A stretch of 64,000 nt of DNA from NCBI RefSeq assembly GCF_001593005.1, contig NZ_LQZQ01000051.1, forward strand, positions 1 through 64,000, read 5' to 3'. A program made the position numbers and the translations under genes. This stretch comes from Roseivirga ehrenbergii. GTDB taxonomy: Bacteria > Bacteroidota > Bacteroidia > Cytophagales > Cyclobacteriaceae. Under the pieces are notes generated by a model that was given only the letters and a program-made list of their open reading frames with translations, was not told the origin of the DNA and ran no database searches. How positions within the stretch are numbered: position 1 is the first letter of the stretch; each line of letters starts with the position of its first letter. Positions 43,184-50,808 of the stretch are shown one piece after another.

Positions 43184-43801
43184 TTGAAGTTACTTGCTCA
43201 AATTGTATCTACTGTTTTCCAGCCATTGCTAATGCCAACGCTGGTTTTTTATACTTATCTCTTTCATATTGACAATAGTTCGAACCTTACTGAAAAAGGC
43301 CGCTCTACTGTGCTACTTTTGATTTTTCTTACTACTTGTGTTATTCCTGTTTTTATTATTTTGCTCTTTATGTTTACTAAAGTCATTAAAGATCTACACA
43401 TGAAAGAAAGGCGTGATAGATATCTGCCTTTTGCATTCATTTCAGTTTTCTATATTCTGGTTACTTATTTAATGAGTCGTCAGGTTTGGTTTAGTCCAAG
43501 CATGGCTGTAATTATGATTTCAATGACTACTGTAGTAATAAGCACCAACCTGATTACTTACTTCTGGAAAATAAGTGCACATGCTGCTGGTGTGGCAGGC
43601 TGGTTGGGTTTTATTATAGTGTTTACCAGAGTCTATTCCAGCGGTAATTCTTTGTTTTGGCCTTTGGTTATCGCAGTTATGTTAACGGGTATCGTAATTT
43701 GGTCTAGATTATATTTAAATGCCCATAAGCCCTCTGAATCATTGGCTGGTTTTGTTTTGGGCTTTTTAGTTTGTTTCAGTTCTGTATTATTGTTTGTTTA
43801 G
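43184..43801 (+). CDS. Multi-pass membrane protein (PAP2-like fold, uncertain)
   Basis: A 205-residue integral membrane protein with six hydrophobic helices. The TTG at 43184 is three bases past the rpoN stop and gives a natural N-terminus (LLAQIVSTVFQPLLMPTLVF); the first ATG at 43232 would cut the first helix. The ending AHKPSESLAGFVLGF resembles the third motif area of PAP2-type membrane phosphatases, and HMKERRDRYLPF is a recurring loop in Bacteroidota relatives, but the phosphate-binding motifs KxxxxxxRP and PSGH are absent. I therefore give no catalytic function. Confidence 0.7.
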   Translation: MKLLAQIVSTVFQPLLMPTLVFYTYLFHIDNSSNLTEKGRSTVLLLIFLTTCVIPVFIILLFMFTKVIKDLHMKERRDRYLPFAFISVFYILVTYLMSRQVWFSPSMAVIMISMTTVVISTNLITYFWKISAHAAGVAGWLGFIIVFTRVYSSGNSLFWPLVIAVMLTGIVIWSRLYLNAHKPSESLAGFVLGFLVCFSSVLLFV

Positions 43802-43804
43802 TAT

Positions 43805-44584
43805 ATGTATGAATTTATAAAGTTTGAGAAAGAAGATGGCGTAGCTACGCTTACTTTAAATCGACCAGATGTGTATAATGCCCTAAACGATGAAATAACC
43901 TATGAAATCCAAGCGGCTTTAAAAGATGCAAAGAGAGATAAGGAGGTTAGAGTATTAGTATTGACTGGAGAAGGAAAAGCATTTTGCTCAGGGCAGGATT
44001 TGAAGGCTTCCTCTAAAAACCCTGGTCGTTCGTTTTCAGATTCATTACACAAAAGGTACAACCCAATTATTAAGGCAATTACTGAAATGCCAAAGCCAGT
44101 AATTTGTAGACTGAATGGGGTAGCCGCAGGAGCAGGTTGTTCTTTTGCCTTGGCTTGCGACCTGATTGTGGCAGGTGAAAGCGCAAAATTGATTGAAGTT
44201 TTCGTGAATATTGGTTTGGTATTAGATTCAGGCTCCTCTTATTTCTTACCCCGATTGGTAGGGAGTTCAAAAGCTTTTGAATTGGCCACTATGGGCACTA
44301 GGGTTTCGGCTTCTGATGCTGAAAAAATGGGGCTTATATCTAAGTGTGTTCCAGATGAAGAATTGGACAGTGCTGTAAAAGTATACACCGATTATTATGC
44401 TTCGGCTCCAACAAAGGCAATTGGTTTAATGAAAAAAATGTTAAACAAGTCGCAGAATTCTAGTTTAAAAGAAATGCTAGAATATGAGGCTTATTGTCAA
44501 GATATTGCAGGCGCTACTTATGATTATAAGGAAGGAACTACCGCTTTCTTAGAAAAGAGAAAAGCAGCATTCAAAGGTGAATAA
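43805..44584 (+). CDS. Enoyl-CoA hydratase/isomerase, PaaG-like
   Basis: A 259-residue crotonase-fold protein. Oxyanion-hole motifs: CSGQDLKA and GVAAGAGCSFALACD; an Asp in VLDSGSSYFLP takes the position of the catalytic acid typical of PaaG. The sequence IGLVLDSGSSYFLPRLVG is the known look of PaaG (isomerisation of epoxyphenylacetyl-CoA to oxepin-CoA) rather than of a beta-oxidation hydratase. With paaN in the window but no paaABCDE or paaK nearby, the phenylacetate role is likely but not proved. Four bases behind the membrane protein gene, so in the rpoN transcript unit by position. Confidence 0.82.
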   Translation: MYEFIKFEKEDGVATLTLNRPDVYNALNDEITYEIQAALKDAKRDKEVRVLVLTGEGKAFCSGQDLKASSKNPGRSFSDSLHKRYNPIIKAITEMPKPVICRLNGVAAGAGCSFALACDLIVAGESAKLIEVFVNIGLVLDSGSSYFLPRLVGSSKAFELATMGTRVSASDAEKMGLISKCVPDEELDSAVKVYTDYYASAPTKAIGLMKKMLNKSQNSSLKEMLEYEAYCQDIAGATYDYKEGTTAFLEKRKAAFKGE

Positions 44585-44600
44585 AATCTAGAAAGTTTAA

Positions 44601-44642
44601 GTCACAAAAAAAGGGAAGTTAAATCTTCCCTTTTTTTGTGAC
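44601..44642. terminator. Bidirectional terminator after the paaG-like gene
   Basis: Eighteen-base perfect stem (44601-44618 with 44625-44642), six-base loop, T and A runs inside the stem, between convergent genes. Confidence 0.9.
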
Positions 44643-44662
44643 TATATCGTTTGAGTCTTTCA

Positions 44663-45370
44663 TTAGAACCCAGTGAGTGAAATGCCAAAAGATAAACCTT
44701 GAGTATCTACTCCGCCAGCTGGAGCAATATCGAATTTGTCTGAAAGTTCGTAGTATCCGAAAAGGCTAAATCCTCCAAATCCTACTCTAGCTTGTACTCC
44801 ATATCTAAATTTTTGAAACCCAAGATCTTGACGGTCTTTAACCATTCTTTGGTCTGCAGCATCATCCTCAAATTTCACTTTGGTAAAAGAAGAATAAAGA
44901 ACACCCACTTTCGCACCTAAAGCTACTCTAAAACCTCTGCTTAAATTGTTCTTGCTGGTGTAGTATCTGAACTCCAATGGGATGTCTAAGTAGTTTAAAC
45001 CAACCTTCGACTTATCAAAAGTATTTGCCTGAGGATAAACCGTTGCTAAATCTGCTACAGCTACACTTCTTACATTTGAGTTGTTTACACTTGTTCTAAG
45101 AGTTTTTCCATCTTCAAGAGTAAATCTTTCCATACCTAAGCCAATACCAGGAGTAAAGGTTAGTCCATTATCGCCAATCGGTAAGTCGTAATAATAAATT
45201 ACGTTTACTGTTTTTGAATTGAAACTGCTAAGCTTAACATCTGTTGGTGCGTTTAAAAAGGTATTCAAACCCCAGTCTACAACAAGACTTCCCGGAAGGT
45301 CTGGTCTTTGAGCTCTGGCAATTGATCCTAATGTTAAAACTCCTATAAGTAGTATTCCTAATTTCCTCAT
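44663..45370 (-). CDS. Outer-membrane beta-barrel protein
   Basis: About 235 residues from ATG 45370, which starts a signal peptide (MRKLGILLIGVLTLGSIARAQ); an upstream in-frame ATG (45397) would add nine residues. The mature protein is a run of alternating beta-strands with aromatic ends (VNVIYYYDLPIGDNG, LNYLDIPLEFRYYT, RVALGAKVGVLYSS, VQARVGFGGFSLFGYYELSD) and ends in a Phe (SISLTGF-like), the usual porin/OmpA-like barrel signal. PorT-like family members are similar. No specific function. A TATCTTTG box stands 25 bases upstream. Confidence 0.8.
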   Translation of the reverse strand: MRKLGILLIGVLTLGSIARAQRPDLPGSLVVDWGLNTFLNAPTDVKLSSFNSKTVNVIYYYDLPIGDNGLTFTPGIGLGMERFTLEDGKTLRTSVNNSNVRSVAVADLATVYPQANTFDKSKVGLNYLDIPLEFRYYTSKNNLSRGFRVALGAKVGVLYSSFTKVKFEDDAADQRMVKDRQDLGFQKFRYGVQARVGFGGFSLFGYYELSDKFDIAPAGGVDTQGLSFGISLTGF

Positions 45371-45394
45371 GTTTATTGGCTTTTTTGAGCTGGG

Positions 45395-45402
45395 CAAAGA
45401 TA
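45395..45402 (-). promoter_or_regulatory. Probable -7 box of the outer-membrane protein gene
   Basis: TATCTTTG on the minus strand fits TAnnTTTG, 25 bases before the ATG at 45370. The -33 region is not distinct. Confidence 0.45.
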
Positions 45403-45431
45403 GTATTTTTTGAAAGTATTAATAACTAGCT

Positions 45432-45461
45432 TTTGCAAAGTAGAAGAATTAATTACCTTTG
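45432..45461 (+). promoter_or_regulatory. Promoter of the tRNA-Arg gene
   Basis: TTTG (about 45432-45435), 18 bases, then TACCTTTG (45454-45461), a full match to the Bacteroidota promoter consensus, 38 bases upstream of the mature tRNA 5' end. Confidence 0.65.
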
Positions 45462-45499
45462 CAGACCAAATTTAACGGGATTTAACGAATCTTAGTTTT

Positions 45500-45573
45500 G
45501 GCCTCGTAGCATAACTGAATAGTGCACTTGATTACGGCTCAAGAGGTTGCAGGTTTGAATCCTGCCGAGGTCA
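45500..45573 (+). tRNA. tRNA-Arg (anticodon ACG)
   Basis: Cloverleaf folded by eye: acceptor stem GGCCTCG with CGAGGTC (one G-T pair), D stem GCAT/GTGC, anticodon stem CTTGA/TCAAG with loop TTACGGC (anticodon ACG at 45534-45536, A34 expected to become inosine), variable AGGTT, T stem GCAGG/CCTGC with loop TTTGAAT, discriminator A. The CCA end is not encoded. The D loop reads AACTGAATA, so the usual second G of the GG pair is A. A terminator hairpin follows at once. Confidence 0.95.
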
Positions 45574-45577
45574 CATA

Positions 45578-45609
45578 AAAGCCCTTTCCATGTAAGTGGA
45601 AAGGGCTTT
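45578..45609 (+). terminator. Intrinsic terminator of the tRNA-Arg gene
   Basis: Thirteen-base perfect stem (45578-45590 with 45597-45609), six-base loop, then TTTTTT at 45611-45616, four bases after the tRNA. Confidence 0.92.
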
Positions 45610-45683
45610 GTTTTTTAGCCGTGTTTATTAAATATTAACTTCTGATTTAGAAACTAGTAGCGGTATTTTTCTACTTTTCCTCT

Positions 45684-46226
45684 ATGATTCACCTTGAGAG
45701 CAAAAGACTTGATCTTCATTTATTATCCTTAGCGGATTTGCGGCAAGTTCATGCGCTTCATAGTATTCCAGAGGTAGACGAATTCAATACGCTTGGTATT
45801 CCACAAAACATAGCCCATACTCAATTAATCATTGAACCTTGGATTTCAGAACATCAAAAACTTGACGCCAGACAGTATACGTTTACAATATGGACAAAGA
45901 AGACGGATGATTTTGTAGGTCTCATTGCTCTAAAATTGGGGAATGTTAAATTTCGGATTGGCGAAGTTTGGTTTAAACTCCATCCTGATTTTTGGGGTAA
46001 AGGATATGGTACTGAGTCTTTAAAATTAATGTTGGATTTTGCTTTTAATGATTTAAAACTTCACAGAGTTGAAGCGGGCTGCGCAGTAGATAACGTGGGG
46101 TCTGCCCGAGTTTTAGAAAAGACAGGAATGATTAAGGAGGGAAGGAAGAGGAAAGTGCTGCCATTAAAAACAGGCTGGTCCGATAATTTCGAATACGCAA
46201 TACTGGATACTGACCCTAGATTTTAA
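45684..46226 (+). CDS. GNAT family N-acetyltransferase
   Basis: A 180-residue GNAT protein of the RimJ/RimL-like group that transfers an acetyl group from acetyl-CoA. Seen: opening LESKRLDLHLLSLADL, IGEVWFKLHPDFWGKGYGTESLKLM (the GxGxG/A acetyl-CoA loop is GKGYGTE), HRVEAGCAVDNVGSARVLEKTGM, and a final DNFEYAILD. The substrate is not predictable: relatives acetylate ribosomal protein N-termini, antibiotics or small amines. Located just behind the tRNA-Arg gene with no clear partner. Confidence 0.92.
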   Translation: MIHLESKRLDLHLLSLADLRQVHALHSIPEVDEFNTLGIPQNIAHTQLIIEPWISEHQKLDARQYTFTIWTKKTDDFVGLIALKLGNVKFRIGEVWFKLHPDFWGKGYGTESLKLMLDFAFNDLKLHRVEAGCAVDNVGSARVLEKTGMIKEGRKRKVLPLKTGWSDNFEYAILDTDPRF

Positions 46227-46357
46227 TTTCTTTTGTTGAATGGCTTTTTACCAGCCAGCAACTTTAAAAGTATTTTGTACGACATTGTCCCAATACTTTT
46301 CTAAGTTGGGTAAATCTTTTTGCTCGAAAACGAGTTGATAAGTTCAAAGAAAACTGA

Positions 46358-47044
46358 ATGTCTCAAGTTACTAATACTGCTATTCTATTTTTTTCAAGAA
46401 ACCTTAAAGAGGAATTCTTGGCGAAAAATGTAGGGTTAAACGTTCAGCAGTTTTCTAATTTGTTTAATCTTCTGGTCAAGAAAACTCAGAGAACGATTGA
46501 TCAAACTAGCATTCCGGTAAAAGCTCTTTTTTCTGATGAACAAATTGGTAGTTCATTTGGAGAGCGACTCACAAACGGCATCTCGAACTTGTTCTCAGAA
46601 GGTTTTGAAAACGTAATCGTTGTTGGTAATGATGCTCCAGAGCTCACTTCCGAAGACTTACTTTGGGTTAAGGATAAGCTCGAAAATGGAAAGAATGTTT
46701 TAGGTAGAGATAACCATGGTGGAGCTTATTTAATAGGTGTTTCAAAAAATGACTTTAATGCCAGTGCATTCCTTCATATTGATTGGAATACTGGGTTGGT
46801 TTTCGATCAACTCAAATCACTATTGTCTTCAGAAGAATTAGAGAAGTGCCTAATTGACATAAATAAGCGATCGGATTTTGAAAATATTATAAAGAGTGGG
46901 TTATACTTACCGAAGGCTTTTAAACAAATTCTGAAAGCAATTTTCGGAACTTATACTTTACATACTAATTTCGATTTCACCCTTCCAAAATCCATTTGGT
47001 TTCAACAGATAGAGCTTAGAGGGCCACCCTCATTCGTTTCTTAA
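46358..47044 (+). CDS. DUF2064 glycosyltransferase-like protein (rSAM/selenodomain-associated transferase 1)
   Basis: A 228-residue nucleotidyl/glycosyltransferase A-type fold protein of the DUF2064 group, whose members sit beside radical SAM/Cys-rich (ArsS-type) genes. Key motif: GFENVIVVGNDAPELTSEDL, with the variant acidic ND in place of the usual D-x-D, then LGRDNHGGAYLIGV. It precedes the AhpD-like, arsS and arsM genes by 165 bases on the same strand. It is a plausible glycosyl-transferring step of arsenosugar formation; the reaction is not established for this protein. Confidence 0.72.
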   Translation: MSQVTNTAILFFSRNLKEEFLAKNVGLNVQQFSNLFNLLVKKTQRTIDQTSIPVKALFSDEQIGSSFGERLTNGISNLFSEGFENVIVVGNDAPELTSEDLLWVKDKLENGKNVLGRDNHGGAYLIGVSKNDFNASAFLHIDWNTGLVFDQLKSLLSSEELEKCLIDINKRSDFENIIKSGLYLPKAFKQILKAIFGTYTLHTNFDFTLPKSIWFQQIELRGPPSFVS

Positions 47045-47209
47045 TTACTCTAATTTCTCTTTGCAGTTACTATTTGTCGAAGAGCAATCATTTTCAATTA
47101 AATTATTTAAAAGAGCCCAGTCTCAATGTGCAATGTTTTTCATGTCGAATGACTTGAAACTACTTCTGTTTTGAAATTCAAAGGGGCTTTCTACTTAAGA
47201 AATAAGACT

Positions 47210-47545
47210 ATGTCTAAAAAATATTACGACCCAAGCGACCTTAAAAAGTTTGGAAACATAACGGAATTCCAACCTGAAATGGGAAACAAATTCTTCGATT
47301 GGTACGGCAGCGTTTTCGAAGAGGGTGCCTTAACGGCCAGGGAAAAAGCATTGATCGCTTTGGCAGTATCGCATGCTGTTCAGTGTCCATATTGTATTGA
47401 CGCCTATACTGATACCTGCATGAAAAAAGGAGCCGATGAAGAACAAATGATGGAGGCGGTACATGTAGCTGCTGCTATAAAAGGCGGGGCGGTATTGGCT
47501 CATGGAGTGCAGATGATGAATCAGGTGAAAGAAAAATTAATGTAG
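47210..47545 (+). CDS. AhpD-like (carboxymuconolactone decarboxylase family) arsenosugar-cluster protein
   Basis: About 111 residues from ATG 47210 (MSKKYYDPSDLKKFG); an in-frame upstream ATG at 47171 has no support. A single CMD/AhpD domain with the redox CxxC motif, Cys59 and Cys62 in VQCPYCIDAY, and Cys70 just behind it. Related proteins next to arsS/arsM genes have been named arsenosugar biosynthesis-associated peroxidase-like proteins, some with selenocysteine at the CxxC; here both are ordinary Cys codons. It ends three bases before arsS. Likely thiol redox partner of the pathway (inference). Confidence 0.85.
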   Translation: MSKKYYDPSDLKKFGNITEFQPEMGNKFFDWYGSVFEEGALTAREKALIALAVSHAVQCPYCIDAYTDTCMKKGADEEQMMEAVHVAAAIKGGAVLAHGVQMMNQVKEKLM

Positions 47546-47548
47546 TCT

Positions 47549-48604
47549 ATGACTTTACAGACATTAAAAAGACAACAACACGCACTTTCTGTTGCTAAAA
47601 GGCAAATCAAAATTTTAGAAGATCACGAAGCTATTGGCATTGATTCTTTCGAACGGAAAATTGATCCTATCGGCATGATGCCCTTGAAGCCTATTTCTGT
47701 CGATGTATTTCAGATCAACGTGGGAAAAATGTGTAACCAGGTTTGTAAACATTGCCATGTTGATGCTGGGCCTGATCGCAAGGAAATCATGACGCGAGAA
47801 ACCATGCAGCAATGCTTGGATGCGCTTAAGCTTTCTAAGGCCAGTACGGTGGATTTGACAGGAGGTGCTCCAGAGATGAATCCTGATTTTCGCTGGTTTG
47901 TAGAGGAGATTTCTAAGTTGGGTAAGCACATCATTGTTCGCTGTAACCTGACCATAATTTTGGCCAACCCGAAATACCATGATTTGCCTGATTTTTTCAA
48001 AAAGCACAAAGTGAATGTGGTGTCTTCACTGCCATCATTCACGGCCAGAAGAACCGATGCTCAACGCGGTGATGGTGTGTTTGAAAAGTCCATTAAAGCA
48101 CTTCAAATGCTGAATGAGATTGGCTACGGAAAGGAGGGTACGGACTTGAAATTAGATTTGGTTTATAATCCATCGGGGGCATTTCTGCCAGACGATCAGA
48201 CGATACTGCAAAGTGAGTTTGAAAGAAAGCTCAAAGAGAATTTCAATATCGTTTTCAATGACTTGTATGCGATAACCAATCTGCCAGTGAGTCGGTTTTT
48301 GGATTACCTCGTCAACAGCAATAATTATGAGGAATACATGAATGAGCTGGTGAATGCCTTTAACCCTACTGCCGTGGCAGGTGTAATGTGCCGTTCTATG
48401 GTGTCAATTGGTTGGGATGGCTATTTATATGATTGCGATTTCAACCAAATGCTTGAAATGAAACTGAAAGATGGTGCGCCAGATCACATCAAGGATTTCA
48501 ACCTAGATAAATTAATGGCGCGAGAGATAATGATTAACCAACACTGTTTCGGTTGTACTGCAGGAGCAGGCTCAAGCTGTGGAGGAACCACAACAAAAAA
48601 CTAG
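47549..48604 (+). CDS. arsS: Arsenosugar biosynthesis radical SAM protein ArsS
   Basis: A 351-residue radical SAM enzyme with a Cys-rich C-terminus. The 4Fe-4S triad is CNQVCKHC (Cys62, 66, 69), spacing CX3CX2C. A GGAPEMNP-type strand follows near 110. The tail has CFGCTAGAGSSCGG, the Cys-rich domain that in some relatives contains selenocysteine. Characterised ArsS proteins join a 5'-deoxyadenosyl group to dimethylarsinous acid, making the precursor of arsenosugars; that activity is inferred here from sequence and from the arsM gene three bases downstream. Confidence 0.88.
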   Translation: MTLQTLKRQQHALSVAKRQIKILEDHEAIGIDSFERKIDPIGMMPLKPISVDVFQINVGKMCNQVCKHCHVDAGPDRKEIMTRETMQQCLDALKLSKASTVDLTGGAPEMNPDFRWFVEEISKLGKHIIVRCNLTIILANPKYHDLPDFFKKHKVNVVSSLPSFTARRTDAQRGDGVFEKSIKALQMLNEIGYGKEGTDLKLDLVYNPSGAFLPDDQTILQSEFERKLKENFNIVFNDLYAITNLPVSRFLDYLVNSNNYEEYMNELVNAFNPTAVAGVMCRSMVSIGWDGYLYDCDFNQMLEMKLKDGAPDHIKDFNLDKLMAREIMINQHCFGCTAGAGSSCGGTTTKN

Positions 48605-48607
48605 CAA

Positions 48608-49579
48608 ATGAACGACTACTTAAAAACGACTAAAGATATATATAAAGCCGCTGCCGAAAAACCAGACGTTGGACTCTGTTGCACCACTACTCCAGTTTGG
48701 TCATTTCCAGGTTTGGAAATCCCTAAAATCATGCTTGAAATGAATTACGGTTGTGGCAGTACTGTCCACCCACGGGATTTAGTCAATTCACCTAAAATAC
48801 TTTATGTAGGTGTGGGCGGAGGAATGGAGCTCCTTCAGTTCTCGTATTTTAGCCGTCAGAAAGCGGGGGTTATTGGGGTAGATGTGGTGGATGAAATGCT
48901 TGATGCTTGCAGGAAAAACATCAAGGAAGCGGAATTAACAAACGATTGGCTAGATGCTTCTTTTATCGATATCCGACAAGGTGATGCGCTAAACTTGCCT
49001 ATTGAAGATGCTTCAATTGATGTAGCAGCACAAAACTGTCTGTTTAATATCTTTCATGAAGAAGACCTGAAAAAGGCACTGCAAGAAATGTATAGGGTTT
49101 TGAAACCTCATGGCCGATTGGTGTTATCTGACCCAATAGCGGAGCAAACCATGCCCGAAAACCTCAAGAATGATGATCGATTGCGCGGACTTTGCTTGAG
49201 CGGCTCGTTGCCTTTAAAAGACTATATTAAAATGATTACCGATGTCGGTTTTGGTACAGTAGAAATAAGAGCCAAAAGACCTTATAGAATTTTGCATCCC
49301 AATCAATATGATACTGCCGAACCAATATATATAGAAAGTGTAGAGGTTTGCGCGATTAAGGATCCAATGCCAGCCGATGGTCCTTGTGTGTTTACGGGCA
49401 GAACCGCAATTTATTATGGAACAGAAACCCATTTCGATGATCACGGTGGTCATATTTTATTGCAGAATCAGCCATTATCGGTTTGTGATAAGACAGCGGG
49501 AAATTTAGAAGCCTTGAATGACTCAAATATTTGGGTTTCGCCTTCTACTTACTTCTATGATGGTGGAGGCTGTTGTTAA
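48608..49579 (+). CDS. arsM: Arsenite S-adenosylmethionine methyltransferase ArsM (arsenosugar type)
   Basis: A 323-residue methyltransferase with the SAM loop LYVGVGGGMELLQF (about 67-80). Cysteines in the positions of arsenic-binding ArsM residues: Cys49 in NYGCGSTV, Cys in QNCLFN and Cys in RGLCLSGSLPL, plus a CC pair at 24-25 and a terminal GGGCC. It should methylate As(III) stepwise with SAM. The C-terminal extension (about 225-323), ending in Cys-Cys, is longer than in plain ArsM and is typical of forms next to arsS. It overlaps nothing but follows arsS by three bases; no arsR or efflux gene is in the window. Confidence 0.86.
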   Translation: MNDYLKTTKDIYKAAAEKPDVGLCCTTTPVWSFPGLEIPKIMLEMNYGCGSTVHPRDLVNSPKILYVGVGGGMELLQFSYFSRQKAGVIGVDVVDEMLDACRKNIKEAELTNDWLDASFIDIRQGDALNLPIEDASIDVAAQNCLFNIFHEEDLKKALQEMYRVLKPHGRLVLSDPIAEQTMPENLKNDDRLRGLCLSGSLPLKDYIKMITDVGFGTVEIRAKRPYRILHPNQYDTAEPIYIESVEVCAIKDPMPADGPCVFTGRTAIYYGTETHFDDHGGHILLQNQPLSVCDKTAGNLEALNDSNIWVSPSTYFYDGGGCC

Positions 49580-49727
49580 TCTATTTGGCTTTTCGCTCAT
49601 GAGAATAGTTAAGGAAGGGGTATGTTAAAGATTAGACCATTCCTTTCTTCAACTCTTCTTTAAATTTTTTACCTTTCCTAAGCAACCCTCATACAAGCGG
49701 GCTGTCTTTAGCGCAAGGATTAGAAAT

Positions 49728-50288
49728 TTGGAACCGAAATATCAAAATCTTCATCAAGAGGTAATTGACCTGTGTATGTTGGGCGACCGACAAGCGCAGT
49801 ATCAGTTGTACAAGCTTTATTCGAAAGCCATGTACAACGTGTCTTATCGGGTAACCCAAAATGAACAAGAAGCTGAAGATGTGCTCCAAGAGTCGTTTTT
49901 AAGGGCTTTCAAAAATATTCACAGCTATAAAGGAACGGCAGCTTTTGGTAGTTGGTTAAAGCGAATTACGCTTAACAATGCCATTAGTTTAGTTAAGAAA
50001 AGACGTTTAGATTTTGAGTCCGTTGAAGATTACGGAGCTTATGATGAGCGTTTTGATCATGAAGAAACGGATGATCGAGATTTTGATGTCAGTCAAGTAA
50101 AAAAAGCGATTGAGCTTTTGCCTGATGGATATCGGTTGGTGTTAACTCTTTACTTGATTGAGGGTTATGACCATAAAGAGATCGCAGAAATATTGAACAT
50201 TACAGAATCAACTTCTAAGTCGCAGTTCAATAGATCGAAAAAGAAATTGAGGGAAATATTAAAAGAGGAATTTCAACATGCGGGATAA
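49728..50288 (+). CDS. ECF-type RNA polymerase sigma factor
   Basis: A 186-residue sigma-70 family extracytoplasmic-function factor. Region 2 spans DRQAQYQLYKLYSKAMYNVSYRV and DVLQESFLRAFKNIHSYKGTAAFGSWLKRI; region 4 is LLPDGYRLVLTLYLIEGYDHKEIAEILNITESTSKSQFNRSKKKL. The start is TTG at 49728, chosen because an AGGA lies ten bases upstream and the N-terminus matches ECF relatives; no ATG is close. The next gene begins 11 bases before its stop. Targets cannot be told from here. Confidence 0.92.
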   Translation: MEPKYQNLHQEVIDLCMLGDRQAQYQLYKLYSKAMYNVSYRVTQNEQEAEDVLQESFLRAFKNIHSYKGTAAFGSWLKRITLNNAISLVKKRRLDFESVEDYGAYDERFDHEETDDRDFDVSQVKKAIELLPDGYRLVLTLYLIEGYDHKEIAEILNITESTSKSQFNRSKKKLREILKEEFQHAG

Positions 50289-50808
50289 GCTAGAAGATTT
50301 CATAAAAGATAATAAGGAACATTTCGATACCGAAGCGCCAAGAGCAGAGGTGTGGAATAAAATCCAAAAAGGGCTTGACACGAATGATAAAACTACCGGA
50401 ACTTCGACTCATTGGTTTTGGAAAGTAGCGGTTGCGGTGTTGCTTATTGCAGTAGCCTACTTGGGCTCAGAAAAATATTTTGGGTCAGAAATGAGAGAAG
50501 AAAGCACTGCCATGGAAGAGTTCAAGGAACTTGAAACTTTTTACACCCAAATGATTTCTGATAAGAAAATGATGCTTTCGGAAGAGGTGGAAACAGGAGG
50601 ACATTTCAGCTTTTTGGAAGCCGATATTCAATCTTTAGATCAGAATTATGAAGAGTTGAAAAGTGCATTTGAAAACGGCCAAGAAACGCCTCAGCTTAAA
50701 AGCGCTTTGGTGCATTTGCTCAAACAAAAGCTCTATTTGCTCGAAAAGCAATTGGAAGTTTTAGAAGAAAGTAAGAGTGAAACATCAGAAGACGTTAGCT
50801 CACTTTAA
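50278..50808 (+). CDS. Probable membrane anti-sigma partner
   Basis: A 176-residue protein whose start overlaps the sigma gene by 11 bases. It has a charged cytoplasmic N-terminus (DKLEDFIKDNKEHFDTEAPRAEVWNKIQKGL), one transmembrane helix near 43-58 (HWFWKVAVAVLLIAVAYLG) and a periplasmic coiled-coil-rich domain with VEELESKE-type heptads. This layout, small N-terminal piece, single helix and position behind an ECF sigma, is that of Bacteroidota anti-sigma or co-regulator proteins, but no zinc-binding HxxxCxxC motif is seen. Its stop overlaps the convergent ftsE by 14 bases. Confidence 0.68.
   Translation: MRDKLEDFIKDNKEHFDTEAPRAEVWNKIQKGLDTNDKTTGTSTHWFWKVAVAVLLIAVAYLGSEKYFGSEMREESTAMEEFKELETFYTQMISDKKMMLSEEVETGGHFSFLEADIQSLDQNYEELKSAFENGQETPQLKSALVHLLKQKLYLLEKQLEVLEESKSETSEDVSSL

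Noticed and set aside
47387-48600. Possible selenocysteine codons in the ArsS or AhpD-like genes
   Set aside because: Both key motifs read with ordinary Cys codons and frames close at normal stops; no TGA lies inside a Cys motif.
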